From Glossina fuscipes (Eukaryota; Arthropoda; Insecta; Diptera; Glossinidae): a stretch of DNA of 64,000 nucleotides. A program made the position numbers and the translations under genes. Where the stretch lies: the NCBI RefSeq assembly GCF_014805625.2, contig NW_023998415.1, positions 38,645,131 to 38,709,130 on the forward strand. Reading direction: 5' to 3'. Shown here one piece after another: positions 54,001 to 63,310 of the stretch. A model generated the notes under the pieces. That model worked only from the letters and a program-made list of their open reading frames with translations. It was not told where the DNA came from and did not search any database. Within the stretch, counting starts at the first letter, position 1. Each line of letters starts with the position of its first letter.

Positions 54001-57000
54001 CTATCCATGTACTTCTGTGCTGGAATTTTCGAAAGATTTTGATGAAATTTGATATAATAATCTACTTTGGCCCAAGGATGGGCGCTATTGGAAATGAAAT
54101 ACCTCGAGCTATTTTTACACTTAGCATTTGACTTCTGAAGCCCTATTTTGAGAAAGTCGAAGAGTAGGGATATATTCATTTGGCAACAATGTTTGCAACA
54201 CCCAGCACTACGCTTCAGCGATCCCTTCAATAACGCATATATTTTTGATAACGTGATCTTCTCAACGTACGTCGATTTGTTCATTTTTGGAACTTCTAAG
54301 TAATAGTTTTCCTGGTCAGAAAAAGACATTGTAAGTTCCTACGTGTAGCTCGAAATTCAAAAAATCGGCTTAATCGGTCAAAGGATACGCATATAGTTTA
54401 AGGTGTAGGTCTGCTTCCTGAAACAAGTGGCAATCAGAAAAAGTAATATCTTTTAGATACCGCAGTTAGAATAGCACAGTTTGTTGCATCAGACACTTCC
54501 TTGGCAGGGTTTTCTATGTCTGGCTGAGCACTTTTGTACTGAGGTGCATTTTATCGAATGGTTGACTTTTTCCTTCATTACTTGGCTCAATAATATTAAT
54601 TTGTGCTGATAATATACGTCAGAGATGTGGAACATAACTTGATCGCCATGACTGATTAATTTGCTGTCATTGTTTGTTGGGGTGGCCGGCATCCGCCAAA
54701 ATATTTATTGCTTCGAGCTACCGTAACATAACTCTGGGACAAATAACAGCAAGCCTGTAGATGTTACTCGACGGCAAGATAGTACGAAAAATGCTTGCAT
54801 TCAATGTACATTAAAAGAAATCACTTACACACAATTTGACTGAATTTGAATTGACTTAAGACTATGGACTATGAATATAAACATATAGCGTTTTGTGAAA
54901 TTTCCCTTTTCCAATTCTCCAAGTATTATAATCAAAAACAAAAAAAGACTCTGCAGTTGTTTAAGATACATTAGGAGGAGCACAATTTTTTTGCAATATA
55001 TTCCTGATCGAAATATGTTTAATCGGTTTTGCTTTTAAACTTTATTTGCATTTCTCTATTATATTTCTATTCTTTTTTTGTTTTTTGTTTTTTTTTTTTT
55101 TTTTTTTGTTATTCAAAAATTTAAAGGAAAATCAATGCTTACGTATAAAGATTTTGGGCGATTGTTATTATTGCGTATCAGGATTACCGGTATCTCGACC
55201 ACAACATGCTACAAATTGTGTCAATATGGGCTTACAAATGATTGATGCCATCAGGTGAGTAAAGCTATCACATCAACATGCAAACACATACACACACACA
55301 CACAAACACCTATTCGTTTGTTTTTCGTTCGACAACGATAAATTGTTTACAAAATGTTAAGCCAAACGAGACAAGATGGCATAAAAGAATCGATAGGAGC
55401 AATACCTTCAGATATATGAGAGAATTTAGCGAATTCAATTGAACAGACTATATAGAAGAGTTTTGTGTACTTACGTACGTAGCTCGTTTCTAATGAGCAA
55501 ATGCGGATATGTAATCCGTAATCGTGGTAGTAAGTAGGATGTAGTTTGCTTCGAAATTGCAAAGTCAAAAGTCCAATCATTATGAAAATGTGTTCATTTA
55601 TTTTCTAAAGAGTTTAAAATTGTTTATAAATATACATATATATATATATATATATAAAGCAAAAATTTTTAAACACTTTCTTCCCATTTTTTTTTTGTTT
55701 TTTTTTTTGACCGGCCACTCAGGGAATATACCCAGTATTTGTGGACACAATAGCTGTCAGGAAGGATTGTAGGTAAGGGAAAAGGAAAAAAATGAGTAGT
55801 ATTATAGGAAAGACCAGTGCAAGTAGGCTGTTCCAAGGGTGGCCGATTTCACATTACGCTGATACCTAATAACATCGAGAATTTTGGACACGCTCACGTC
55901 GGAGCCTTTCGCTAAAGGTAGTCGAAAGCCAGCGAAATTAACCCTAAAATATAGAGACTCCCTTTCGCACATGCTTTTGACGGTGTAAATTGTGCGGATA
56001 TCGGCTGAAATGAAGTGCTTTTTGCACCGCCTTATAAAAGCCTAAGTCTTTGATTGTTCTGCCTAATAAGCATCCTTTTATGTTCTTTTATTTGGAATAT
56101 CGAAAGTTCTCGATTCATCTGCAATGACATCACCAAATAAGATGGATAGCCCGTCAATTCTTCAATGCGTTAAAAGACATCAGCGAGTCCTGGCGTCGTG
56201 AAAGTTCTCCCTATTTGACCGACTCCATTTGTATACTTTTGCTTGCTTTCATATAAGCTCGTCTCTCGCCATGTAAATTGTATACATTAGCTTGATACTG
56301 CATGGTCTGTTTGAATGTTGAAATAACGAAATATATTAGCCGTAGTGAGAGACTCCGATTTTGCCGAGTAGTTTTGCAGAGTCATTTGCAGGATTAAGAA
56401 ATATTCATTTAAGTTAGTTATATATTTACGATATGTACTCTCAAGCACACTTAGGTTTAACTCGGCTTATTCCTCCCCATTCGACTGTTGTTGGAATTTT
56501 CAAAGCAAAAAAGTCGAAACTTAATATATACACTATTTAAGTTGGACTGATTGGCTATGACGCACTTCCCATTGTTGCAGTCTCTACATAAAATTTAAAA
56601 CAAAACATAAAATTAAATTTATTTCATAGTAATCATCCATCAAACTAAGTTCGTCGTTTCGTTGAAGGCTTTATATCATTTGTATGCGTATTCTTTTCAC
56701 ATACTTGGCCAACTTTTGTGTGAAATTCATAATGACGATCATCTCTTCACGTTCAACTTCCATGTTCCATTGTAAAAATCGTAGAGCATTCAATAATATA
56801 ATTAACAGAAACGTTAGACGTCAACGTAACGAGTAATATGTCGCATATACGAGGTGGAATTCTGCATAGAAACTCAATACGATGCTAAAAATTCAAAAAA
56901 ATAAAAATATCTCTAAAGTGTAGTGTACAACGAATCATAATATTCCCTTATGGAATATAAAAACTATTCGAAAAGATAGCAAACAACTTGAGTTTGAGGA

Positions 57001-60000
57001 ACCAAATGTGTAAAGTGAAAAAGTTACACTCTAAGCAAAACGTGGCTGAAGAACACAATTAACGAGGATGCCTTAGGGCACGAGTTGTAGATACGAACAA
57101 ACAAAGTTACACGCTATACAGAATATAAAGATTGCGAATGCCTATACCGATTTACGATTGGTTTGTTATAGATAATGCTGCAAAAGGACGTAATCAAGTT
57201 AATTATATGTATATTCAATCTAAAAGAATCTCTTTTTCGAGAGCAAAACTCTTCCCGGGACCATGTGTGCATATATTGCCTATGTAAGCATATCGAATAA
57301 TTTATTAAAGAATATTTTAAGAGGAACAACTAGGAAAATTAAATTCGGTCGGAACCGAATCTTTTGTATCCATCTAAAGAACGGCGAAAGATGTAAAAGA
57401 ACCAAATTCTCCTGCTCTATAATATGATGTTAGTGCAGTTGGTTTTTTTTTTTTCATTTTCAAAGTAAAAGTTTTTATCGTATAGGCATGTTGGTGTTGT
57501 AGGCGTGTACTTTGAAAAGTTTAGGTCAATGCCAAACTCTTTTGCAAATTTGTATCTTCGATATGTTCACTTTCGCTAACGGGAGAATGCTTACCATAAA
57601 TACTGCAAAGTTACGCAAATAAACAGATGGACAGACGAATAGGCGGACATCTTTAGGTGCATTTCAAATTTGAAACTGGCCAAGAATTTATATACTTTAG
57701 AGGGTTTTTGAAGCTTATTGCTGCGCGTTATAAAGGTTTGGAAAAAGTAATTAAATTTTGACACACTATAATATTGGGTAGGCGTGGTCAAGTTTTTCCA
57801 TAAATGCTAGAGTATCGTCCATAGAATATGCGTTCAAATTTTTTTATATTTATTTGCTATACTTTATGCGTAATGAGCAAAATATCAATTTTTCATTCCC
57901 TTTAAAACACAAAGGTATTATCAGAATATGTGATGCTGTGGGTATGTTCTTCGACCGATTTAGCTCAATTTCAATTCCATTCTATGTGCAAGAACTTCCA
58001 ATATTTGAGCTAAATTTGAAATCGATGGCTTCACTTTTGCGGAATGTTTACAAAGGAAGGATAGACGGATAGTCGGACATGCTTAAATAGATTTAGAATT
58101 TAATACCGATCAAAAATATATATACTTTGTGGGGTCGGTGCTGCTTCCTTTGGGACGTTGCAAACATTTTCTCAAAACGCATATACCTCTCATCCTTCGG
58201 TGATGGGTATAAAAATATGCGTACGTGTGAAGAAGTCTATCCAAGTTTTCAATAAAAAAATTTATAAATATGAAATGTAGGCCTATTTCTTCTTTTACAA
58301 ATTACACGGTACGTCCGCCGCATAATTTCTACTCTTCGTGCATTGCCATTAGCGGCAAATGACTTATACTATTTTTAAATGATTTCAATTGCAATAGCAA
58401 TTCACTTTGTAACTTTTCTAATGTTCACCTTTTCAACTTCAGATCGGTCGTAGTTAAGCTGCATTTCGTAGTCTTCTTAGTTTACATTTGTATATGTCCT
58501 CGTAATTATTGGCCTTCGTCGAAAGTGTAACTGTATGCCTATTCCGACAGCTTTTCCACAGATTCGACTTTTTGCGAATCTTTTTCGTTTAAACGACTTG
58601 CCTAACTTTGCATTCTTCATTATTTTTCAAAGCTCTTTAATATTGTCCAATGGCTTTTTCATTTTTCACCTGTGGCACTTTGCAGTTAGTCTTAGCGTTT
58701 AGACGATTTTGATATTTATCTTCGTGTTTTAAAATTTTGCCTTGTTTGTCTATAGCCGCTCGCTTCACTTTCTGCTTTTGCCATTCGCTAATTACTTGCC
58801 TTGCAGTTTTGCTTTTCTAACGTTGAAATCAGATAATTGGTTTTCCTTTCTCCTGGTGGAAATCCTCAATAAGCTTTTTCTTTTTATTTGCTAAATACTC
58901 CCCTTTCATTCTCTACTTACTTTTTCGAGTCCTTTTTCAATCACATATTCTCCGCTCAACAATTGCAGATTCTTTATCTCGTATGAATAATTCTTCTATT
59001 GCTGTTGTCAATGTTGTTCATATCATAACTGCGTCTATTTTAAAGCATTTAGTAAAAATGCTGACTTTTCAGTTTTGTTAACCTTTTTTTTTTTGGTTCG
59101 TTAACATATTGCTTATTTGCGTTCCTAGGTGGTCGAAATGAAATTTTTTGATTTTCTTAGAGTCTTCTTTCGTTTTCATATTTGAAACAAATCCGTTATA
59201 TATGGAATTGTCTTAAGAATTTTTGGTTAAATTTAAAGAGAGTTTATCATAACCTTCTTCAATACTAGCTTCTTTTTCAGCAGGGTTTTAGGGACTTGAA
59301 GCTTTTATTGTCTTCAACGTTTCCTTGGTAATTGGTCTTCCAGTACAGTTTGCTTCGTTTACAATGCTTTAGTTAATTTAAATCTTGACCGTCTTTCCGC
59401 TTTGTAAAATTTGATTTCCAAATTGATATTGAGTTGGAAATTATTTGCACGTTGTCTTATCGTATGTAATTAATTATTATTAGCATCCGTTTCTTCTCAG
59501 ATATTAAGTGAACCATAGTGCCTTTAAGCGCATTGTGCATAACGAGGACAGAAAGACACAAAACATGATTTAACCTAGCATAGCAACTGGATGGCGACTG
59601 ATTGAGTCGAAACAGTCAAACACAACCACACCTTTAATAAGGTATGATTAAATTTAGAGGTAGCATTGCATTTGGTAAGAAGCACTTTGAAAGATACAAA
59701 ATTATTTAGGGAGATACTAAAAGGAAGGCAACGAAGATCTTCAAGGCAAATTCCATTTTTCTTAGATTACGGGTTCCCAACTTCACTTAAATCTTTAAGG
59801 TTAGCTTTGAATTTTTTTTATGCCGGTAATTAATTAATTGTGCGGGCATGCCGTACCGCGATTTAAAAAATCTACCGTATTCGCCCATAGCCATAGTCTA
59901 ACGACTTTCGACCAAACTTTCTACACCCTGTTGTACTATATAAGGTTTTTCTTATCTTTTCCCCGATAGTTGACACGGCCTATTGCACTCGTGCAAAAAA

Positions 60001-62054
60001 TTTTGCTAACGAGACTGCGGTCCTTAGAACTTGACGTATCTATTTACCTTGAAAATGCGCGGTCCGGGGATCTTGCATTCCACTCACATTCAGGAAGACG
60101 AATCTCTAAGAAGAGGCGATCATTTTCCTCAGGACGTCCTCTGTAATCACCGCTTGGTTTTGCCAGTGCTTTTCGGAGCCGTGCTGCTTGTCGAAGATTA
60201 TTTATATCTTCATAGTCCTGCTTTCAGACGGTGCGCTTCGCCCGATTCAGCTTAGGATTATATGAGAGCTTCCTTATAATTAATCCAATCACTAGATTTT
60301 TTAGTTTTGTTGAAAAGCTTCCTGGCCTAAGATCTTAGCTTTTGAAACCTCTGATTCCACCAAGACATGACCCTTTCAGACTTTTTGGTTTTTAAATGCC
60401 AGCTTTCTTGTTAGGCTTCCTGTATGTTTGAACAAAGCATTTGCGCTTCATGTCAAATATACTCCACCTTGTTGGGGAGATGCGGACGTTTGCAAAACCT
60501 AGAAAGCAGAACAATTCTCATCTTATACATTTGGGATCTCTGTAAGTCTGGCACTGGTATTGCACCATCCGCAATATCGCATCGCCATGGTCCGGCAATG
60601 AGAACTCGCGGGATACATACCACCCCGGGACAGAGGAACTTAAATGGCTACTGGCGAGACTAACATCTAACAACTCCTCGTTAATTCTATTTTTAAAAGA
60701 GGGTTTCACCTATCGATTTAGAACAATAGCTTTAATTTCTACAGATATTCAAGAAGACCCTTACCTTTGGAAGTGTCGCTTGAGCTGCCACAAACAGTAA
60801 GGGGCACGTTAGAATCATGGCCAGTCTGTAGGACTGGCAGGACTGAACAAGGAATCGTACATCGGGAGCTGAGGACTGGCAGGACTGGACAAGAAATTGT
60901 ACATCGGGAGCTGAGTATGTCTGCCTTGCCAGATCGATACGCGGAGGCTATTAGCACTGATCGACTCCCATCAGGGAATGGCAGCGCAGCCTAAACCGCC
61001 ATCAGTAAAAAGATTATATTGTCTCCAGTAAGTTTGTCGGACATTGTAAATTAATTTATCGACTAAGAATCAAAACGCATTGCGTAGGTTCATTTGGATG
61101 CACGTAATGTGCGTTGTTTCTCTGCTCAGGTTCTTTAAATGCAATCTTTGAACGGCGTCCCTTAACCTTCTAGATGAATCAATAAATTCAATTGTCATAA
61201 ATAATCTTAAATGAAATGAAAATGTATGCACAAAAGGACAAACGATACAAGCCCTCTTAACCTTCTCGCACATATGAATTATATACATATATATTTTTTT
61301 TTATCTCAATACATATTATGATTAAATTTATTTGAGCGAAAATAATAACAGAATAACATTTTATTTCATTAAATTTAAACTTCACGCTAGGTTTCTGATA
61401 GAATTTAAGGTTGCCAGATCTATATATTTTTGTTTTAAGCTAAAGCCGTTCTATTTTACTTTACGGTTTTTCCACTATAGGGAAACTAGAGTACCTGCAC
61501 CAAAACTTTGTTTCACAATTTCATTGTTATCTTAATATTATAGACAATAGTTATTTATTTATTTATTTATTTATTTCAATTAGTGCCAGTAGATGCTTTA
61601 TTTAAATTCGGCTTACAACGAATATCTTAGCACTTATGATCTTATATTTAGTAAGCGAATGAAATTTTGATTCCGAATGAATTCGAATAGAATTTTTGCA
61701 ATGATCACGATTTAGATGACATTTAGGCGGGACACTATCGCCATTAGATGTTGAACTCATATAAACAAATGTTTAATAGATTCTCTTAAGAACATTTCTA
61801 ATCATTGCCTAAAAAAAGGTGAATGAAGGTCGACATGAAACTATTTATTATTACCTCTCAAATCGTCAATGAAAAGTTTTATCCTTATATTGCAGGCATG
61901 TACGCGAGGCGACTAGTATAAACGTTGATATGCGTATCGGCATTCATACAGGCAACGTCCTTTGTGGTGTTTTAGGTTTACGCAAATGGCAATTCGATGT
62001 ATGGAGTGATGACGTGACCCTGGCCAATCATATGGAAAGCGGTGGTGTCGCTGG
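46706..62054 (+). CDS. Ac76E: Adenylyl cyclase Ac76E, partial (7 exons; both ends missing)
   Basis: Class III membrane adenylyl cyclase, converting ATP to cAMP and pyrophosphate at the plasma membrane. Seven exons (46706-46839, 48438-48635, 49679-49801, 52686-52880, 53019-53246, 55127-55254, 61896-62054) all have AG/GT borders and compatible phases and give about 387 residues. In order these are a cytosolic [12 protein letters not shown] segment, six hydrophobic helices (exons 1-4), the linker [18 protein letters not shown], and C1a with both metal-binding Asp residues (YADIVNFT and ILGDCYYC). The C1a end ([34 protein letters not shown]) fits the ADCY2/4/7 group best, which in flies is Ac76E. 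The full protein is known to be over 1,200 residues, so only the N-terminal third is here. The initiator exon is missing: exon 1 opens with two bases of a split codon. The last exon ends after two bases of a Gly codon and its partner is past 64,000. No frameshift or stop is seen, so it is probably functional. Another ADCY2-like fly paralogue (the ACX group) is the main alternative. Confidence 0.9.
48250..48315. repeat. (TA)n microsatellite upstream of Ac76E exon 2
   Basis: TA repeat with CATA interruptions ending about 120 bases before the exon at 48438. Reading frames across it (Ile/Tyr/His runs) are artefacts. Confidence 0.95.
48438..48635 (+). CDS. Ac76E: Ac76E exon: helices 2 to 4
   Basis: This exon is 66 codons, phase 0 at both ends, with acceptor gattacag|CAA and donor TTCTTG|gtaaga. 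It encodes two hydrophobic helices (around [17 protein letters not shown] and [19 protein letters not shown]), a short SEELAPLP loop, and the start of helix 4 (LYAIFL) that continues in the next exon. A (TA)n tract ends about 120 bases before the acceptor. Confidence 0.92.
49679..49801 (+). CDS. Ac76E: Ac76E exon: helices 4-5
   Basis: This exon is 41 codons, phase 0 at both ends. The acceptor cctcaacag|GGT follows a run of about 23 T. The donor is CCTGTG|gtaagt. It encodes [11 protein letters not shown], a helix ([18 protein letters not shown]) and the loop [11 protein letters not shown]. The [11 protein letters not shown] segment matches the insect Ac76E membrane domain as I remember it. Confidence 0.92.
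50979..51018. repeat. (GT)n(GA)n repeat in an Ac76E intron
   Basis: A short GT run passes into about 15 GA units within the intron between exons 3 and 4. Confidence 0.9.
52686..52880 (+). CDS. Ac76E: Ac76E exon: helix 6 and signalling linker to C1
   Basis: This exon is 65 codons, phase 0 at both ends, with acceptor gtatgtag|GTC and donor GCCGAG|gttagc. It encodes the last helix of cassette one ([21 protein letters not shown]). A charged helical linker follows ([20 protein letters not shown]), then [10 protein letters not shown], the conserved LLSVLP-like entry to the first catalytic domain. Confidence 0.94.
53019..53246 (+). CDS. Ac76E: Ac76E exon: start of C1a catalytic domain
   Basis: This exon is 76 codons, phase 0 at both ends. 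It is separated from the previous exon by a 138-base intron, the only short intron in the gene. It encodes [16 protein letters not shown], a Ser/Thr-rich link ([10 protein letters not shown]), then [20 protein letters not shown], which carries the first catalytic metal-binding Asp (GAC at 53148). It ends in [17 protein letters not shown]. The family motif DIVGFT reads DIVNFT here; see findings. Confidence 0.95.
53247..55126. other. Ac76E intron between exons 5 and 6
   Basis: 1,880 bases. A GC-richer stretch at about 54060-54800 has two minus-strand open frames (53964-54329 and 54489-54692) with no family I recognise; it may be an old mobile-element piece. A long poly-T tract (55072-55108) precedes the acceptor. 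Confidence 0.55.
55127..55254 (+). CDS. Ac76E: Ac76E exon: second catalytic Asp of C1a
   Basis: 42 codons plus two bases (AG of a split Arg). It encodes [20 protein letters not shown] with the second metal-binding Asp in LGDCYY, then [20 protein letters not shown]. The donor is CATCAG|gtgagt. The acceptor is weak (atttaaag|GAA): the T-rich tract ends about 20 bases upstream and A-rich sequence lies between. The protein join QIAQ-ENQC is exactly that of the family, so the border is still secure. Confidence 0.94.
55255..57342. other. Left part of the long Ac76E intron
   Basis: It contains a (CA)n stretch near 55286-55309 and a GC-richer block at about 55800-56280. That block reads coding-like on the minus strand in patches ([18 protein letters not shown] near 56110-56165) but is unrecognised. 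The remainder is AT-rich. Confidence 0.5.
57343..58214 (-). repeat. Family A dispersed repeat, most complete copy
   Basis: It lies in the 6.6-kb Ac76E intron, antisense to the gene. On the plus strand it begins with the stem-loop ATTCGGT-CGGA-ACCGAAT (57343-57360; 7-bp perfect stem), then the inverted end ttttgtatccatct. It ends at ggtgatgggtataaaa (58199-58214). Both cores are present (57625-57655 and 58058-58080). The whole is about 870 bases, the best template for a family consensus. Confidence 0.85.
58400..59460 (-). pseudogene. Unrecognised lysine-rich coding relic in Ac76E intron
   Basis: On the minus strand several overlapping open stretches look like one decayed protein-coding sequence with frameshifts. 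They are [17 protein letters not shown] and [20 protein letters not shown] near 59250-59370, [18 protein letters not shown] near 59115-59170, and [18 protein letters not shown] near 58935-58995. Last comes a 60-codon open piece (58640-58820) containing [16 protein letters not shown]. The composition (Lys, Glu, Gln, long helix-forming runs) suggests a coiled coil. No introns are evident, so a retrocopy is possible. I cannot name the parent gene; a centrosomal coiled-coil protein would fit the composition, but that is speculation. Confidence 0.35.
60010..60960 (-). mobile_element. Non-LTR retrotransposon relic (endonuclease and spacer)
   Basis: Minus-strand pieces occur in the order of a Jockey/R1-superfamily ORF2. 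They are LIASAY near 60950, [19 protein letters not shown] then FSLPDH near 60570-60680 (the end of the AP-type endonuclease, usually LDVTL... SDH), WWNQRF near 60350, and [21 protein letters not shown] near 60270-60340. [18 protein letters not shown] near 60150-60210 and LPECEWN near 60075 follow. These latter parts are the spacer between endonuclease and reverse transcriptase. Stops, frameshifts and a deletion around 60720-60740 (catalytic core of the endonuclease lost) make it inactive. No reverse transcriptase was recognised below 60,000. The clade assignment is approximate. Confidence 0.75.
60831..60914. repeat. Tandem 42-bp duplication in the non-LTR relic
   Basis: Two head-to-tail 42-base units (60831-60872 and 60873-60914) differ at only three positions, all transitions. 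Each begins ggactggcaggactg and ends acatcgggagctga. They sit in the endonuclease-encoding part of the retrotransposon relic. Confidence 0.9.
61896..62054 (+). CDS. Ac76E: Ac76E exon: C1a core, right edge of gene in window
   Basis: Acceptor attgcag|G. The single G completes the split Arg codon, and 52 codons follow plus GG of a Gly codon before the donor gtaaat. It encodes [19 protein letters not shown], then [20 protein letters not shown] and [14 protein letters not shown], the purine and forskolin-pocket side of C1a. The expected next exon (beginning with the RVHI-like segment of C1a) is not found up to 64,000. The preceding intron is 6,641 bases, the longest in the visible part. Confidence 0.94.
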
Positions 62055-62639
62055 GTAAATACAAAACATTTTTTATTTTCTCTTTTTTCATTTATTTCTA
62101 TGATATTTTTTTTTTTTTTTTTTTTTTTTTAAATAAACAAATGCATTCATGTATGATATGCCAGTTATTTGTCCGCGTAAAACATAAATAAATATATTAA
62201 TAATAAATAATAATCGAATATTGGTTGAATAATAACTCGCTTTGCATTGTTATGAGTTTTATTAAAAATTGTTAGATAAATGAAAACGAATACAATATCC
62301 TAACTGGCTGACACTTTATCATTTCATTTCATCATTTGAAAAAAGAACACAGGCATAGAGCACGAGACCACTTACGCTCAAGTTAATTAAATTGTATTTG
62401 CAAGAAAGTCTACAATGACCTCATATCGTCACATACGGTCACATCATCTTTATAAAAATTGTGCAAAATATTCAAAAACTTGTAAAAACCGGACGAGCAG
62501 TTAAATCTATGTTCAATTTCTAAATATAGCGAGAAAGAATTCTGCGCTTGCCTTGCGGTGAACCGTTGATACACATCACCTTACACTAATGCATAAAAAT
62601 TTAAAATTAAAAAAATTTGTTTTTTCCTCGATTATGTGC

Positions 62640-62985
62640 AACGTCAATTAGTAGTAGTCCGAATCAATTTCGGATCGCGTTTTCAGAAAACCACGGGAAG
62701 CGTCTTTCGTTCGCCATTTCTCATCAAAACAGCTGATTCATCTTGCAAGTTACAGATTGTAGCTTACTGCGATCACATTTGTGAGGCAATCATGTACGAA
62801 ATGTACAATGAAAACAATCAGTCAATCATGCGAATATCGAGCCAAGACCGAAAAACCCGCACCAAATCCACTTAAAAATCAAAGTGATTTTAAGAGTTTT
62901 CGTCGATTATCACGGTATGTAGTGTACTATGAATTCCTTCTGCCGGGCCAAGCTATTGGCGGGCCCCTTATTTGTGTGTGACGAA
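62640..62985 (+). mobile_element. Mariner relic (SETMAR-like lineage), mid part
   Basis: The sequence lies inside the Ac76E intron after exon 7. Two plus-strand frames read AYCDHICEAIMYEMYNENN, then after a stop LKNQSDFKSFRRLSRYVVYY and EFLLPGQAIGG. This matches the stretch from the first catalytic Asp (TGDxxWVYEYDxETxQQS) through the strand KVMLTVFFDYxGVVHxEFLP. The catalytic Asp itself cannot be placed with certainty. Frames are broken and the N- and C-terminal parts are absent. Confidence 0.6.
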
Positions 62986-63310
62986 ATAGGTTTAAAATAA
63001 TAAATAAATTTAAAAAAGAAATAATTAAAGTCTTCGTCTCTATTGTTGGGCATAGTTGTAGTATATGATTCTAATAAATACTTGCACAAGAATTTCGTTC
63101 ATTATCTGCCAAGCAGATATTATGTTGTAATATTTTAGCCATTGTGAACGCGGTTGTGGCCGAGTCTCTCACACGTTAGACAGACAAACGAAAAGATTGG
63201 AAGGGCAGGTACGCAGACAGAAATGTCTATTTAACATTGGCTTGAAAAGTATTGAGGCAATTATTCCTCGTCGAAAATAATAACTTGATGGTGATTTAAC
63301 AATTTTAAAC

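Noticed and set aside
53684..54052. 122-codon plus-strand ORF in an Ac76E intron
   Set aside because: No recognisable domain; it overlaps a minus-strand ORF of similar length, and neither shows convincing coding character.
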